Below are positions 18,492-26,330 of a stretch of 64,000 bases of DNA, piece after piece. The stretch is from Polaribacter pacificus. GTDB taxonomy: Bacteria > Bacteroidota > Bacteroidia > Flavobacteriales > Flavobacteriaceae. How positions within the stretch are numbered: the first letter of the stretch is position 1; the number at the start of each line of letters is the position of its first letter. A model generated the notes under the pieces. The model saw only the letters and a list, made by a program, of their open reading frames with translations, made no database searches and was not told the origin of the DNA. Both the position numbers and the translations under genes were made by a program. The stretch is taken from the NCBI RefSeq assembly GCF_038024035.1, contig NZ_CP150664.1:1364001-1428000 (forward strand), written 5' to 3'.

Positions 18492-19460
18492 ATGAAACAA
18501 ATTTTTACTTTTGCAGTAGTAACTGCTTTTTTAAGTCTAGCTGGATGCTCTAGCCTTAGCTCAAATAAAATTGAAATAGACGAGCAAGTTTTGCTTAGTA
18601 ATTTAAAAGAATTGGCAAGCGATTCTTATGAAGGGAGAGGCTTCTCTAAACCTGGAAATTACAGAGCACAAGAGTTTATTGCTTCACAATTTGAACTTCT
18701 AGACCTTGAACCTTTTTTTAGCGAGGGATATATCCAAAAGTTCCCTTACACTTTTAGCGGAAAAAGAAGACAACGTATGTTCCCTATAGCCAACCCTGAC
18801 AAGGATCTTAAAAATGTTCCAGACACTACTGTTGTAGGAGGTAACGTTCTGGTTCAAATAAAAGGGAAAACGGATAAGATTATCATCATTACAGGACATT
18901 TAGACCATCTAGGTATTAGAAACGGAAAGATCTACAACGGAGCAGATGATGACGCATCAGGAACAGCTGCTCTTATTAGTATGGCTGCCTATTTTAAAAA
19001 GAATCAACCCAATCACACTTTAGTTTTTGCTGCAGTAGATGCAGAAGAAATAGGTTCATTAGGAGCTGATTATTTGGTTAAAAACTTCCCTACAGACCTG
19101 AGCAAGGTTGTTTTAAATATAAATATGGACATGATCGCTCATAGTGAATCTGAGTTGTATGCGTCTGGTTTGTACCATTACCCACAGTTAAAAAAATCTT
19201 TAGAAGGTATTGAAACTCCACTAACATTACTTTTTGGGCACGATGAGCCAAAGAACAAAGAGTTAGACGACTGGACCAATTCTTCTGATCACAGGATTTT
19301 TCACAATCAAAAAATACCATTTGTGTATTTTGGCGTAGAAGATCATAAAGACTATCACAAAGACACTGATACTTTTGAAAACATCAATCAAGAATTTTAT
19401 GTAAATGCAGTAAAGTTGATTACCAAGGCTATACAAAATTTTGATACAGACTTAAAGTAA
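18492..19460 (+). CDS. M28-family metallopeptidase, lipoprotein
   Basis: The 322-residue product starts with a lipoprotein signal peptide (FLSLAGCSS; lipobox Cys near residue 19). The M28 di-zinc peptidase core is visible: HLDHLG (first His and partner), GADDDASGTAAL with the bridging Asp, DAEEIGSLGADY with the catalytic Glu pair, NMDMIAHS, and a final His in VEDHKDYHKDTD. Such aminopeptidases remove N-terminal residues from peptides outside the cytoplasm. It is a single gene with a terminator at both sides. Confidence 0.9.
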   Translation: MKQIFTFAVVTAFLSLAGCSSLSSNKIEIDEQVLLSNLKELASDSYEGRGFSKPGNYRAQEFIASQFELLDLEPFFSEGYIQKFPYTFSGKRRQRMFPIANPDKDLKNVPDTTVVGGNVLVQIKGKTDKIIIITGHLDHLGIRNGKIYNGADDDASGTAALISMAAYFKKNQPNHTLVFAAVDAEEIGSLGADYLVKNFPTDLSKVVLNINMDMIAHSESELYASGLYHYPQLKKSLEGIETPLTLLFGHDEPKNKELDDWTNSSDHRIFHNQKIPFVYFGVEDHKDYHKDTDTFENINQEFYVNAVKLITKAIQNFDTDLK

Positions 19461-19500
19461 ACTAGTTTACACATAAAATCATTGCTTGTTAAAGCAAAGA

Positions 19501-19531
19501 AACTCCATCTCTATAAGAGGTGGAGTTTTTT
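19501..19531 (+). terminator. Terminator after the M28 peptidase gene
   Basis: AACTCCATCTCT (19501-19512) pairs with AGAGGTGGAGTT (19516-19527), allowing one G-T pair, followed by a T-run. Confidence 0.8.
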
Positions 19532-19706
19532 ATTGGGAACAAAATTAGCAAAAGAGAATCTTGATTGCTGCTCTTTCTAGACACATTAAATGATCACTTC
19601 TTTAAAAATAAATTAATTAGAGAGTGGTTTTCTTTTTCGTATTGGCATATTTATTGTCATTCTTAAATAGCTAGCATAGATAAATTTTGATATTTAAAAA
19701 GTAATT

Positions 19707-20327
19707 ATGAAGAAAAGCATAGCTCTGTATTATATCTTACTTGTAGTTTTCACAAGTTGCAATATTCAAAACAAGAAATTGATAAACAATTCTTTGACCA
19801 AAAAAGACACCATTTTTATTCTATTTGACGAGAGTTTAAATAAAATGAAAAAACAAAGGAGTTTTCAATATAAAGACCAAAACCCCAAGTATTATAGAAT
19901 AACATATGATATTCCAATTTATTGGAAACAGGAAATCAGCAAAGAGCAAGCTATTGATGTATATGGAAAAGAATATATTTCTAAAAACGGAGTTTTAGAA
20001 AAAGATTTTTTCTTATTTGACGATTATTATACCTATCGCTTTTGGTTTGGAACTTATCTAACTTTAGAAGAATATTCAGAGTTTGATGATTCTTTAATCT
20101 TTGGAAACTCTACAATAATAAAAAAGCACAAATCATTTTTAAAAACACATAAAAATAAAATTATTGATTACAATTGGTTAAAAAAACAAACCCCTCCAAA
20201 AGTATGGGATATATTTAATTTTCAACAAAAGAATAAACCAATCCTTTTTATTATTGATAAAGATGAATTTACAAAAGATAGTATTGTATTACGAAATGTA
20301 ATGTATCATGGTGAAGTAATTGAATAG
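19707..20327 (+). CDS. Hypothetical lipoprotein
   Basis: No family recognised. The 206-residue product has a clear lipoprotein signal (LLVVFTSCNIQ, Cys near residue 18) and a soluble domain of mixed strands and many Lys, Tyr and Phe residues. The gene is very AT-rich compared with the flanking core genes. Two further lipoprotein genes follow in the same direction, but their sequences are not obviously related to this one. Surface or periplasmic location is likely; the function cannot be inferred. Confidence 0.6.
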   Translation: MKKSIALYYILLVVFTSCNIQNKKLINNSLTKKDTIFILFDESLNKMKKQRSFQYKDQNPKYYRITYDIPIYWKQEISKEQAIDVYGKEYISKNGVLEKDFFLFDDYYTYRFWFGTYLTLEEYSEFDDSLIFGNSTIIKKHKSFLKTHKNKIIDYNWLKKQTPPKVWDIFNFQQKNKPILFIIDKDEFTKDSIVLRNVMYHGEVIE

Positions 20328-20450
20328 TTTTTATATTGTAAGATTTTAAGTCATTTTAATTTTACTCTTATTCAAAAAGAAAGAAAAGCACCTCATCAGA
20401 CTATTATATAAAACAAAAATTAGTTAATGATAACACAAAATTTAAAAACG

Positions 20451-21101
20451 ATGATAGTAATTAACAATTTTAAATATAAGTCTATATTATATATACTTAT
20501 GATATTTTTGTTGTTTTCATGTAAGGATAACAATGATGATGAATTAACTAAAGAAAATACGTATCAAGTCATCAACTTCTTATCACAATCATTAATAGAA
20601 AACACTATTAATGCACCAACATTCCCACCACCTCCGAACGGAAAAACTTATACATTTACAATAGAAGATAGTTTACGTGTTTATAAAAAATTTTACATGG
20701 ATTTTCGCAAGAAAAAAACAGTAGCTATAAATTCCATACTATTTTTAAATAAAAAAAGAAAACAATTTAATAACGGTTGCTCAATAGATAATAAATTACT
20801 GGATGATTACTTTTCTATGGATGTTGAAACTAAAATTAATGTAAACAAACTGAGTTTAAGCAAAAACAACAATGTTTTACCATACGATGATATGCCTAAG
20901 AACATTTTCAAAAATAAATTTGAAGAGATTGATTTAATTCTAAATTTTTCTAAAATTAAATTTAATAAAAAATACAATAAAGCCATCATAACAGTCGCAG
21001 CAACAAGGGATAAGTTAAATGGCTTTACTGCACTTATTTATTTAGAAAAAGAAAATTACCATTGGGCAATAAAGTGTGAAAAAGTTTTTGAAATTTCATA
21101 A
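20451..21101 (+). CDS. Hypothetical lipoprotein, paralogue A
   Basis: The start at 20451 (MIVINNFKYK) puts basic residues before the hydrophobic segment and lipobox FLLFSCKDNND; an ATG at 20427 would add eight residues. A Pro-rich linker (FPPPPNG) lies near residue 57. The C-terminal third, with KINFNKKYNKAI-like spacing, TRDKLNGFTALIYLEKEN and HWAIKCEK, matches the corresponding part of the next gene (KAIVKMSVSFSKLNGFSSLF, WVIKHEK). The two are therefore tandem paralogues. No known domain is recognised, although the C-terminal strand-rich end resembles small secreted proteins that report on their own folded state only by homology. Confidence 0.6.
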   Translation: MIVINNFKYKSILYILMIFLLFSCKDNNDDELTKENTYQVINFLSQSLIENTINAPTFPPPPNGKTYTFTIEDSLRVYKKFYMDFRKKKTVAINSILFLNKKRKQFNNGCSIDNKLLDDYFSMDVETKINVNKLSLSKNNNVLPYDDMPKNIFKNKFEEIDLILNFSKIKFNKKYNKAIITVAATRDKLNGFTALIYLEKENYHWAIKCEKVFEIS

Positions 21102-21144
21102 ATAAAATGAATACTGTACTTGATAACTCAAATTTAAAAAATCT

Positions 21145-21795
21145 ATGCAACTAATCGAAATAAAGTATTTAGCTTTCTTATTATTGTTTTTTACCCTCAT
21201 TTCGTGTAGTAAAATGCCGAAAAATGATTCATTCTTAGACACTACAGAAATAATCTCTCTGCTTTACAATAAAATTAGTGAGCAAGAGGCTAAATTCTCT
21301 GCTTTTCCTCCAGAACCCCCAGTTTTTCCTATTAAAAAAAAATTAGATTTTGACATAAAAATAGATACTAATAAAATTTTAAATGCTCTGCTAAGGAAAA
21401 GAGGAAAATCTATCGTGGCTATTGACACTGTTTTAAAAGGAGCTCAACTTGACAATACCTTAGACATTAAAGATATTGAATATGCAGATATATTAAAAAA
21501 ACTCATATCAACTGATAATATTGAAAATATTGACCCCTTAAAAATCAAGGCCAGCAAGTACTCTTTAATTATACCATTTACAGGAGATTCTAGACAACTT
21601 CGAAATAAAGAAACAAAAAAAAAAACTTTTTTTCTTAGATTTTCTAAAATTGCATACAATGAAGAGCTAAATAAGGCAATCGTCAAAATGAGTGTTAGCT
21701 TTAGTAAATTAAATGGTTTCTCATCACTTTTTTTCATGAAAAAAGAGAATGACAAATGGGTGATTAAACATGAAAAAAACTTAACTATAATCTAA
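21145..21795 (+). CDS. Hypothetical lipoprotein, paralogue B
   Basis: The 216-residue product has a lipobox (LISCSKMP, Cys near residue 21) and a Pro-rich linker FPPEPPVFP at the same relative place as FPPPPNG in the upstream gene. The C-terminal region SFSKLNGFSSLFFMKKENDK followed by WVIKHEKN aligns with the upstream paralogue, while the middle is divergent. It begins 43 bases after the paralogue and ends at the edge of a non-coding repeat block. Role unknown. Confidence 0.6.
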   Translation: MQLIEIKYLAFLLLFFTLISCSKMPKNDSFLDTTEIISLLYNKISEQEAKFSAFPPEPPVFPIKKKLDFDIKIDTNKILNALLRKRGKSIVAIDTVLKGAQLDNTLDIKDIEYADILKKLISTDNIENIDPLKIKASKYSLIIPFTGDSRQLRNKETKKKTFFLRFSKIAYNEELNKAIVKMSVSFSKLNGFSSLFFMKKENDKWVIKHEKNLTII

Positions 21796-21990
21796 TTAAT
21801 TGAAAAAATCATAAGTTATTATAAAACTTCAAAATGAAACTAAATTAATATAAATGGACAAGATGAACATTAACAATCCTAATCAATTTTTTAACTTACA
21901 TTAAGCTTACTAACCTCCTCAGTAACTTTTTTTTGAATCACTTCTGTTTAATGGCTTTAATAAACCAACTAGAGTTAAACTGTTTGGATT

Positions 21991-22106
21991 CTGGATTCAT
22001 TTTTTGTTCCAAAAAAATGAATCAGAACGACAAACTAAAAAAATCTATCACAATCATTTAACCAACCTGGATTCATTTTGCTACTCCGTAGCAAAATTGG
22101 CCAGAA
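21991..22106. repeat. Palindromic repeat unit, copy 1
   Basis: This 116-base unit is nearly identical to 22258-22374, with about four differences. It holds two stem-loops: an arm beginning GATTCATTTTTTG that pairs with CAAAAAAATGAATC, and a perfect hairpin ATTTTGCTAC-tcc-GTAGCAAAAT near 22074-22096 framed by CTGG and CCAG. Between them is a spacer with GAACGACAAACTAAAA. Confidence 0.85.
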
Positions 22107-22144
22107 ATTGACTTTTAAGTAACAAACCGTAATTTATTTATACT

Positions 22145-22184
22145 CTGGATTCATTTTTTTGTGCCAAAAAAATGGCAAAATCAG
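22145..22184. repeat. Partial repeat unit
   Basis: The first hairpin of the unit recurs here in altered form: CTGGATTCATTTTTTTG, then tgc, then CAAAAAAATGGC. The rest of the unit is missing, so this is a decayed or truncated copy. Confidence 0.7.
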
Positions 22185-22257
22185 ATTACCCGCTGAATGA
22201 AGAATTAGCCACAACTATTATTATACGCTAATATTAAAAATCAAAGATTACACATTG

Positions 22258-22374
22258 CTGGATTCATTTTTTTGTACCAAAAAAATGAATCAGAACGACA
22301 AACTAAAAAAAATTATCACAATCATTTAACCAACCTGGATTCATTTTGCTACTCCGTAGCAAAATGGGCCAGAA
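22258..22374. repeat. Palindromic repeat unit, copy 2
   Basis: Direct repeat of copy 1 with the same two hairpins. The first hairpin is perfect here (GATTCATTTTTTTG-tac-CAAAAAAATGAATC). Differences from copy 1 are an extra T in the run, a change in the loop, ATCTATCAC against AATTATCAC, and AATTGG against AATGGG. Confidence 0.85.
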
Positions 22375-22471
22375 CGGAGGTAGCTTTACAACAAACCAGA
22401 TTTGCTTCACAAATCTTTATTTTTTTTGTTCCAAAAATTTTTTGAAGCGAGCTCCCAAATTTTTGAAACAA

Positions 22472-22500
22472 AAAAACCAGATACTTTCGTATCTGGTTTG
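22472..22500 (-). terminator. Terminator after the initiator tRNA gene
   Basis: AAACCAGATAC (22474-22484) pairs with GTATCTGGTTT (22489-22499) around a TTTC loop. In the minus-strand transcript the stem is followed by a U-run, so it ends the tRNA transcript, whose 3' end lies at 22504. Confidence 0.85.
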
Positions 22501-22503
22501 TTG

Positions 22504-22576
<73 letters not shown>

Positions 22577-22716
22577 ATTTGGACTGCAAAGATACGAATA
22601 TTTTATTCTTCTTTCCAAAAGAAATACTTTTTTTATTATTTTATTTTTTAAAGTTTTTATTAACCTTCAGCAAGACAATATCATACCTAATAAATACCTA
22701 AAACAAAAAAACAAAC

Positions 22717-22724
22717 TATCTTTG
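22717..22724 (+). promoter_or_regulatory. Bacteroidota -7 promoter element for era
   Basis: TATCTTTG matches TAnnTTTG and ends four bases before the era ATG at 22729, which implies a leaderless transcript. Confidence 0.5.
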
Positions 22725-22728
22725 CAAG

Positions 22729-23610
22729 ATGACACATAAAGCAGGTTTTGTTAATATAATCGGAAATCCCAACGTTGGGAAATCGACCCTAATGAATGCA
22801 TTTGTTGGTGAAAAGCTATCCATTATCACCCCAAAAGCACAAACAACTAGACATCGAATTTTAGGAATCGTTAATGATGAAGACTATCAAATTGTCTTTT
22901 CTGACACACCTGGGATCATTCAGCCCGCTTATGGTTTACAAGAATCTATGATGGATTTTGTAAAATCGGCATTTGACGATGCAGATGTCCTAGTCTTTAT
23001 GGTTGAAGTGGGTGAAAAAGAATTGAAAAACGAAGCCTTCTTTAACAAAATAATACACAGCGAAATCCCTGTTATTTTACTACTTAATAAAATAGATACC
23101 TCATCACAAGAGGTGGTAGAAGAGAAACTAAAATATTGGAAAGAAAAAGTTCCAAATGCTTCTATTTTTATTATTTCTGCCTTAGAAAAATTTAATGTAG
23201 ACAATGTCTTACAACGCATTATTGAACTTTTACCAGAAAGCCCTCCTTTTTACCCTAAGGATCAACTAACGGATAAACCAGAGCGCTTTTTTGTAAACGA
23301 AAAAATCCGTGAAAAGATTTTAATGCATTACAAAAAAGAGATTCCGTATTCTGTAGAAGTAGAAACTGAGAGCTTTATAGAAGAAGAAGATATTATAAAA
23401 ATTCGATCGATCATTATGGTCGAAAGAGATACGCAAAAAGGAATCATTATTGGTCATAAAGGATCTGCAATCAAAAGGGTTGGCTCAGAAGCAAGAAAAG
23501 ATCTTGAACTGTTTTTTGACAAGAAAGTATTTATGGAACTCTTTGTAAAGGTCAATAAAAACTGGCGTAGCGACAGCAACCAGCTTAAGCGTTTTGGTTA
23601 TAAGGATTAA
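22729..23610 (+). CDS. era: GTPase Era
   Basis: Era is an essential GTPase that binds the 3' end of 16S rRNA during small-subunit maturation. The 293-residue product shows G1 GNPNVGKST, G2 TTRHR, G3 DTPG, G4 NKID and G5 SALE, followed by a C-terminal KH domain with IIMVERDTQKGIIIGHKGSA. Length is normal. Its 3' end overlaps the convergent membrane-protein gene by four bases. Confidence 0.98.
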   Translation: MTHKAGFVNIIGNPNVGKSTLMNAFVGEKLSIITPKAQTTRHRILGIVNDEDYQIVFSDTPGIIQPAYGLQESMMDFVKSAFDDADVLVFMVEVGEKELKNEAFFNKIIHSEIPVILLLNKIDTSSQEVVEEKLKYWKEKVPNASIFIISALEKFNVDNVLQRIIELLPESPPFYPKDQLTDKPERFFVNEKIREKILMHYKKEIPYSVEVETESFIEEEDIIKIRSIIMVERDTQKGIIIGHKGSAIKRVGSEARKDLELFFDKKVFMELFVKVNKNWRSDSNQLKRFGYKD

Positions 23611-24113
23611 GCCTTTTCTATAATTTTAATCAATAATTGATGTAGATCTTCCATTTGTGGTTGCCCTGTGCCCTTTCCTATCCTTCCTAAAAAGTACAGC
23701 AAAATCCAAAGCAATGGAATAAAGATAAGTAGCATTAGAGGCATTATATAAGCCTCACCCAATCGAACACGAACATATAAAACTACTGCAAAACACAAAA
23801 AGAGGAATCCGAGCACAAAATGCACAAACATAAACAAAGTCCACACTTGGGGTTTGGGACCAAATAACCCTTTGATAAGGCAGCTTGAATCTGTAACAGA
23901 AATGACCTCTACATTAAGCTGTGGAGACCAAAAATGAGCTTGTTTAACAGGGACATCAATAGCCACGTGTCCATCAGAAAACTTGCTTGGATACTCACAT
24001 GACTTTTCCTTTAAAACCTTGCTAAACTCTTCTAAAACAACTGTAGAAGACTGTGCAATCTCTAGCTGAAACCTCGGTCTTAAAAAAATTGCTGAATTTT
24101 GTACCTCTTCCAC
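23607..24113 (-). CDS. Hypothetical membrane protein
   Basis: The 168-residue product has a soluble N-terminal part (residues 1-88) with SSTVVLEEFSKVLKEK and a predicted helix-strand pattern, then two hydrophobic segments (about 90-113 and 121-140) and a short cytoplasmic-type tail. It resembles flavobacterial GTP-binding-neighbour membrane proteins only in general form; no family is recognised. It starts five bases after the end of the SIMPL gene and probably shares its transcript. Confidence 0.55.
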   Translation of the reverse strand: MEEVQNSAIFLRPRFQLEIAQSSTVVLEEFSKVLKEKSCEYPSKFSDGHVAIDVPVKQAHFWSPQLNVEVISVTDSSCLIKGLFGPKPQVWTLFMFVHFVLGFLFLCFAVVLYVRVRLGEAYIMPLMLLIFIPLLWILLYFLGRIGKGTGQPQMEDLHQLLIKIIEKA

Positions 24114-24118
24114 AAGAA

Positions 24119-24850
24119 CTAATCTACTTTATAGGTTAACTTCATCGTTATAGAGGCCGTTTTTTCTTTGGATGATGTGTTAAAAGTACCTCCCCAAGAA
24201 TAATCTTCTCTAGAGTTTAACCCAGTTATCTGAAAAACACCCATTTGAGCAGAAATTAATTTCCCCAAACCTCCTCCAGAGTTGCTAGCGATATTTTCTG
24301 CACGCAACTTGGCATCGGCAGTGGCTTTAGAAATCATTTCAATTTTTAAATCAGCTAATTTGGTGTAATAATATCGTGGTGGTTGAGAATAAAACTGAAT
24401 CCCTTTGTTAAGAAGTTCAGTAATTTCTCTTGAAACCTTTTCTACTCTTTCTACATTTTTAGAATCAATCTGCATGGACTGAGTGAGTACATATCCCAAA
24501 AATTTATCTCCCATATATTTCCCTTCATTGCTGTACAAAGCTTTATTTTTAGTTCTACTCTGAACTGCATTAAAAACAAATTCATCCGCTTTTATTCCTT
24601 TAGAAAGCAAATAATCATTAATAATTTTCTTGTCTTTTTCTAATTCTGAATACGCATTTTTAAGACTTGCGCTTTCTTTAGAAAAATTACCCTCCCAAAC
24701 AATCAAATCTGACGTGAAGTTTGCTACTCCAGAACCTGTTACAGAAATAGTGCTCTCTAGGTTGTTCCTGTTAACGATTGCATTAGCAAAGACATAGGCC
24801 GCCAAAACAATGGCAATTGAGAAAATAATTGAGTTGAAATTCTTTTTCAT
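24119..24850 (-). CDS. SIMPL-domain protein
   Basis: The product begins at 24850 (MKKNFNSIIFSIAIVLAAYV) with an uncleaved signal anchor; an ATG at 24871 would add seven residues. The rest shows the SIMPL/oxidative-stress-defence pattern: TISVTGSGVANFTSDLIVWE near the start, then NAYSELEKDK, AVQSRTKNK, and a C-terminal NSGGGLGKLISAQMGVFQIT with final beta-strand KTASITMKLTYKVD. Members are periplasmic, some linked to oxidative stress or kinase interaction; the exact role here is unknown. Confidence 0.85.
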   Translation of the reverse strand: MKKNFNSIIFSIAIVLAAYVFANAIVNRNNLESTISVTGSGVANFTSDLIVWEGNFSKESASLKNAYSELEKDKKIINDYLLSKGIKADEFVFNAVQSRTKNKALYSNEGKYMGDKFLGYVLTQSMQIDSKNVERVEKVSREITELLNKGIQFYSQPPRYYYTKLADLKIEMISKATADAKLRAENIASNSGGGLGKLISAQMGVFQITGLNSREDYSWGGTFNTSSKEKTASITMKLTYKVD

Positions 24851-24902
24851 ATTGAAAATTTTTAATCTCATTAAAATTAAACAAAATTCATTACCTAATG
24901 AC

Positions 24903-24910
24903 TATCTTTG
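24903..24910 (+). promoter_or_regulatory. Bacteroidota -7 promoter element for der
   Basis: TATCTTTG matches TAnnTTTG and ends 18 bases before the der ATG at 24929. A -33 element is not evident. Confidence 0.5.
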
Positions 24911-24928
24911 CAAAAAATTTCATAAGAG

Positions 24929-26242
24929 ATGAATACGAGTATAGTAGCCATAGTAGGAAGGCCAAATGTAGGAAAATCCACCTTATTTAATAGGTTGGTT
25001 CAACGCAGAGATGCCATTGTAGACTCTGTAAGTGGAGTCACTCGTGACAGACATTACGGAAAATCAGACTGGAACGGTAAAGAATTTTCTGTAATTGATA
25101 CCGGTGGTTATGCCATTGGCTCTGATGATATTTTTGAAGAAGAAATTAGAAAGCAAGTTGAGCTAGCTCTTGAAGAAGCTGATTTAATAGTCTTTGTTGT
25201 TGATGTGGAACAAGGAATTACTCCGATGGACACAGAGGTTGCTAAATTGTTGCGTAAAGTTAAAAAACCTATTTTCTTAGTTGTAAATAAAGTTGATAAT
25301 GCCATGCGTGAAAATGATGCATTAGAATTTTTTAACTTAGGACTTGGTGAGTATTACACCATTTCTTCTATCAATGGTAGTGGAACTGGAGAGTTACTAG
25401 ATGCCATGGCTATAAAAATGCCAGAACCAGAAGAAACAGATTTAGAAAGTGAAGAATTACCAAGATTTGCTATCGTTGGAAGACCTAACGCAGGAAAATC
25501 ATCTTTTATCAATGCTCTGATAGGCAAAGACAGAAATATAGTGACAGATATCGCTGGGACCACCAGAGATTCTATCGACACCAAATACAATCGATTTGGT
25601 TTTGATTTTAACTTGGTAGATACAGCAGGTATCCGTAAAAAATCAAAAGTAAAAGAAGACTTAGAGTTTTATTCTGTAATGAGAGCTGTAAGAACTATTG
25701 AATATTCTGATGTCATAGTTTTAATGGTTGATGCTTCTAGAGGTTTTGAGAGTCAGGATCAAAACATTTTTTGGCTGGCAGAAAAAAATAAAAAAGGAGT
25801 TGTAATACTAATTAACAAATGGGACTTGGTAGAAAAAGAAACCAATACCATGAGAGATTATGAAGCTGCAGTTAGAAAAGAAATTGCACCTTTTACTGAT
25901 GTGCCTATTATTTTTACTTCTGTGCTTACAAAGCAACGAATCTTTAAAGCGATCGAAACTGCAGTAGCGGTCTTTGAGAGTAGAAAGAAAAGAATTCCTA
26001 CTAGCAAGTTAAATGATACCATGTTGGAGATTATTCAACAGAACCCACCACCTGCAATTAAAGGGAAATACGTAAAGATTAAATACTGTATGCAATTGCC
26101 AACCCCTACACCTCAGTTTGCGTTTTTTGCCAATTTACCTCAGTATGTAAAAGACCCTTACAAACGTTTTTTAGAGAATAAATTACGAGACATTTTTGAT
26201 TTTAATGGAGTGCCAATTATTATTTATTTCCGTCAAAAATAA
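24929..26242 (+). CDS. der: Ribosome biogenesis GTPase Der (EngA)
   Basis: Der has two tandem GTPase domains and assists 50S ribosome maturation. The 437-residue product shows G1 GRPNVGKST (domain 1) and GRPNAGKSS (domain 2), G3 DTGG and DTAG, G4 NKVD and NKWD, and a C-terminal KH-like domain with [15 protein letters not shown] and [13 protein letters not shown]. Length is normal. Together with era it forms a ribosome-assembly pair flanking a small membrane-protein unit. Confidence 0.98.
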   Translation: MNTSIVAIVGRPNVGKSTLFNRLVQRRDAIVDSVSGVTRDRHYGKSDWNGKEFSVIDTGGYAIGSDDIFEEEIRKQVELALEEADLIVFVVDVEQGITPMDTEVAKLLRKVKKPIFLVVNKVDNAMRENDALEFFNLGLGEYYTISSINGSGTGELLDAMAIKMPEPEETDLESEELPRFAIVGRPNAGKSSFINALIGKDRNIVTDIAGTTRDSIDTKYNRFGFDFNLVDTAGIRKKSKVKEDLEFYSVMRAVRTIEYSDVIVLMVDASRGFESQDQNIFWLAEKNKKGVVILINKWDLVEKETNTMRDYEAAVRKEIAPFTDVPIIFTSVLTKQRIFKAIETAVAVFESRKKRIPTSKLNDTMLEIIQQNPPPAIKGKYVKIKYCMQLPTPTPQFAFFANLPQYVKDPYKRFLENKLRDIFDFNGVPIIIYFRQK

Positions 26243-26330
26243 AAAAAGTTGTTTTTTAAACTGTTAGGCTAACTGTAAAAGAACGACTATCTTTAAGAAT
26301 TCGTATCTTTACAAGGCTTGATGATATCTC

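Larger units (their letters stand above)
21796..22473. other. Non-coding AT-rich stretch containing a repeat block
   Basis: I see no credible gene in this stretch; short frames here read through palindromic repeats and the tRNA complement. The first 195 bases (21796-21990) are featureless AT-rich DNA. After that the word CTGGATTCATTTT occurs five times, at 21991, 22067, 22145, 22258 and 22335, within the repeat copies listed separately. Confidence 0.7.

Noticed and set aside
21991..22374. CRISPR array
   Set aside because: Repeat units are about 117 bases with internal hairpins and irregular spacing, and there are no unique spacers or cas genes.
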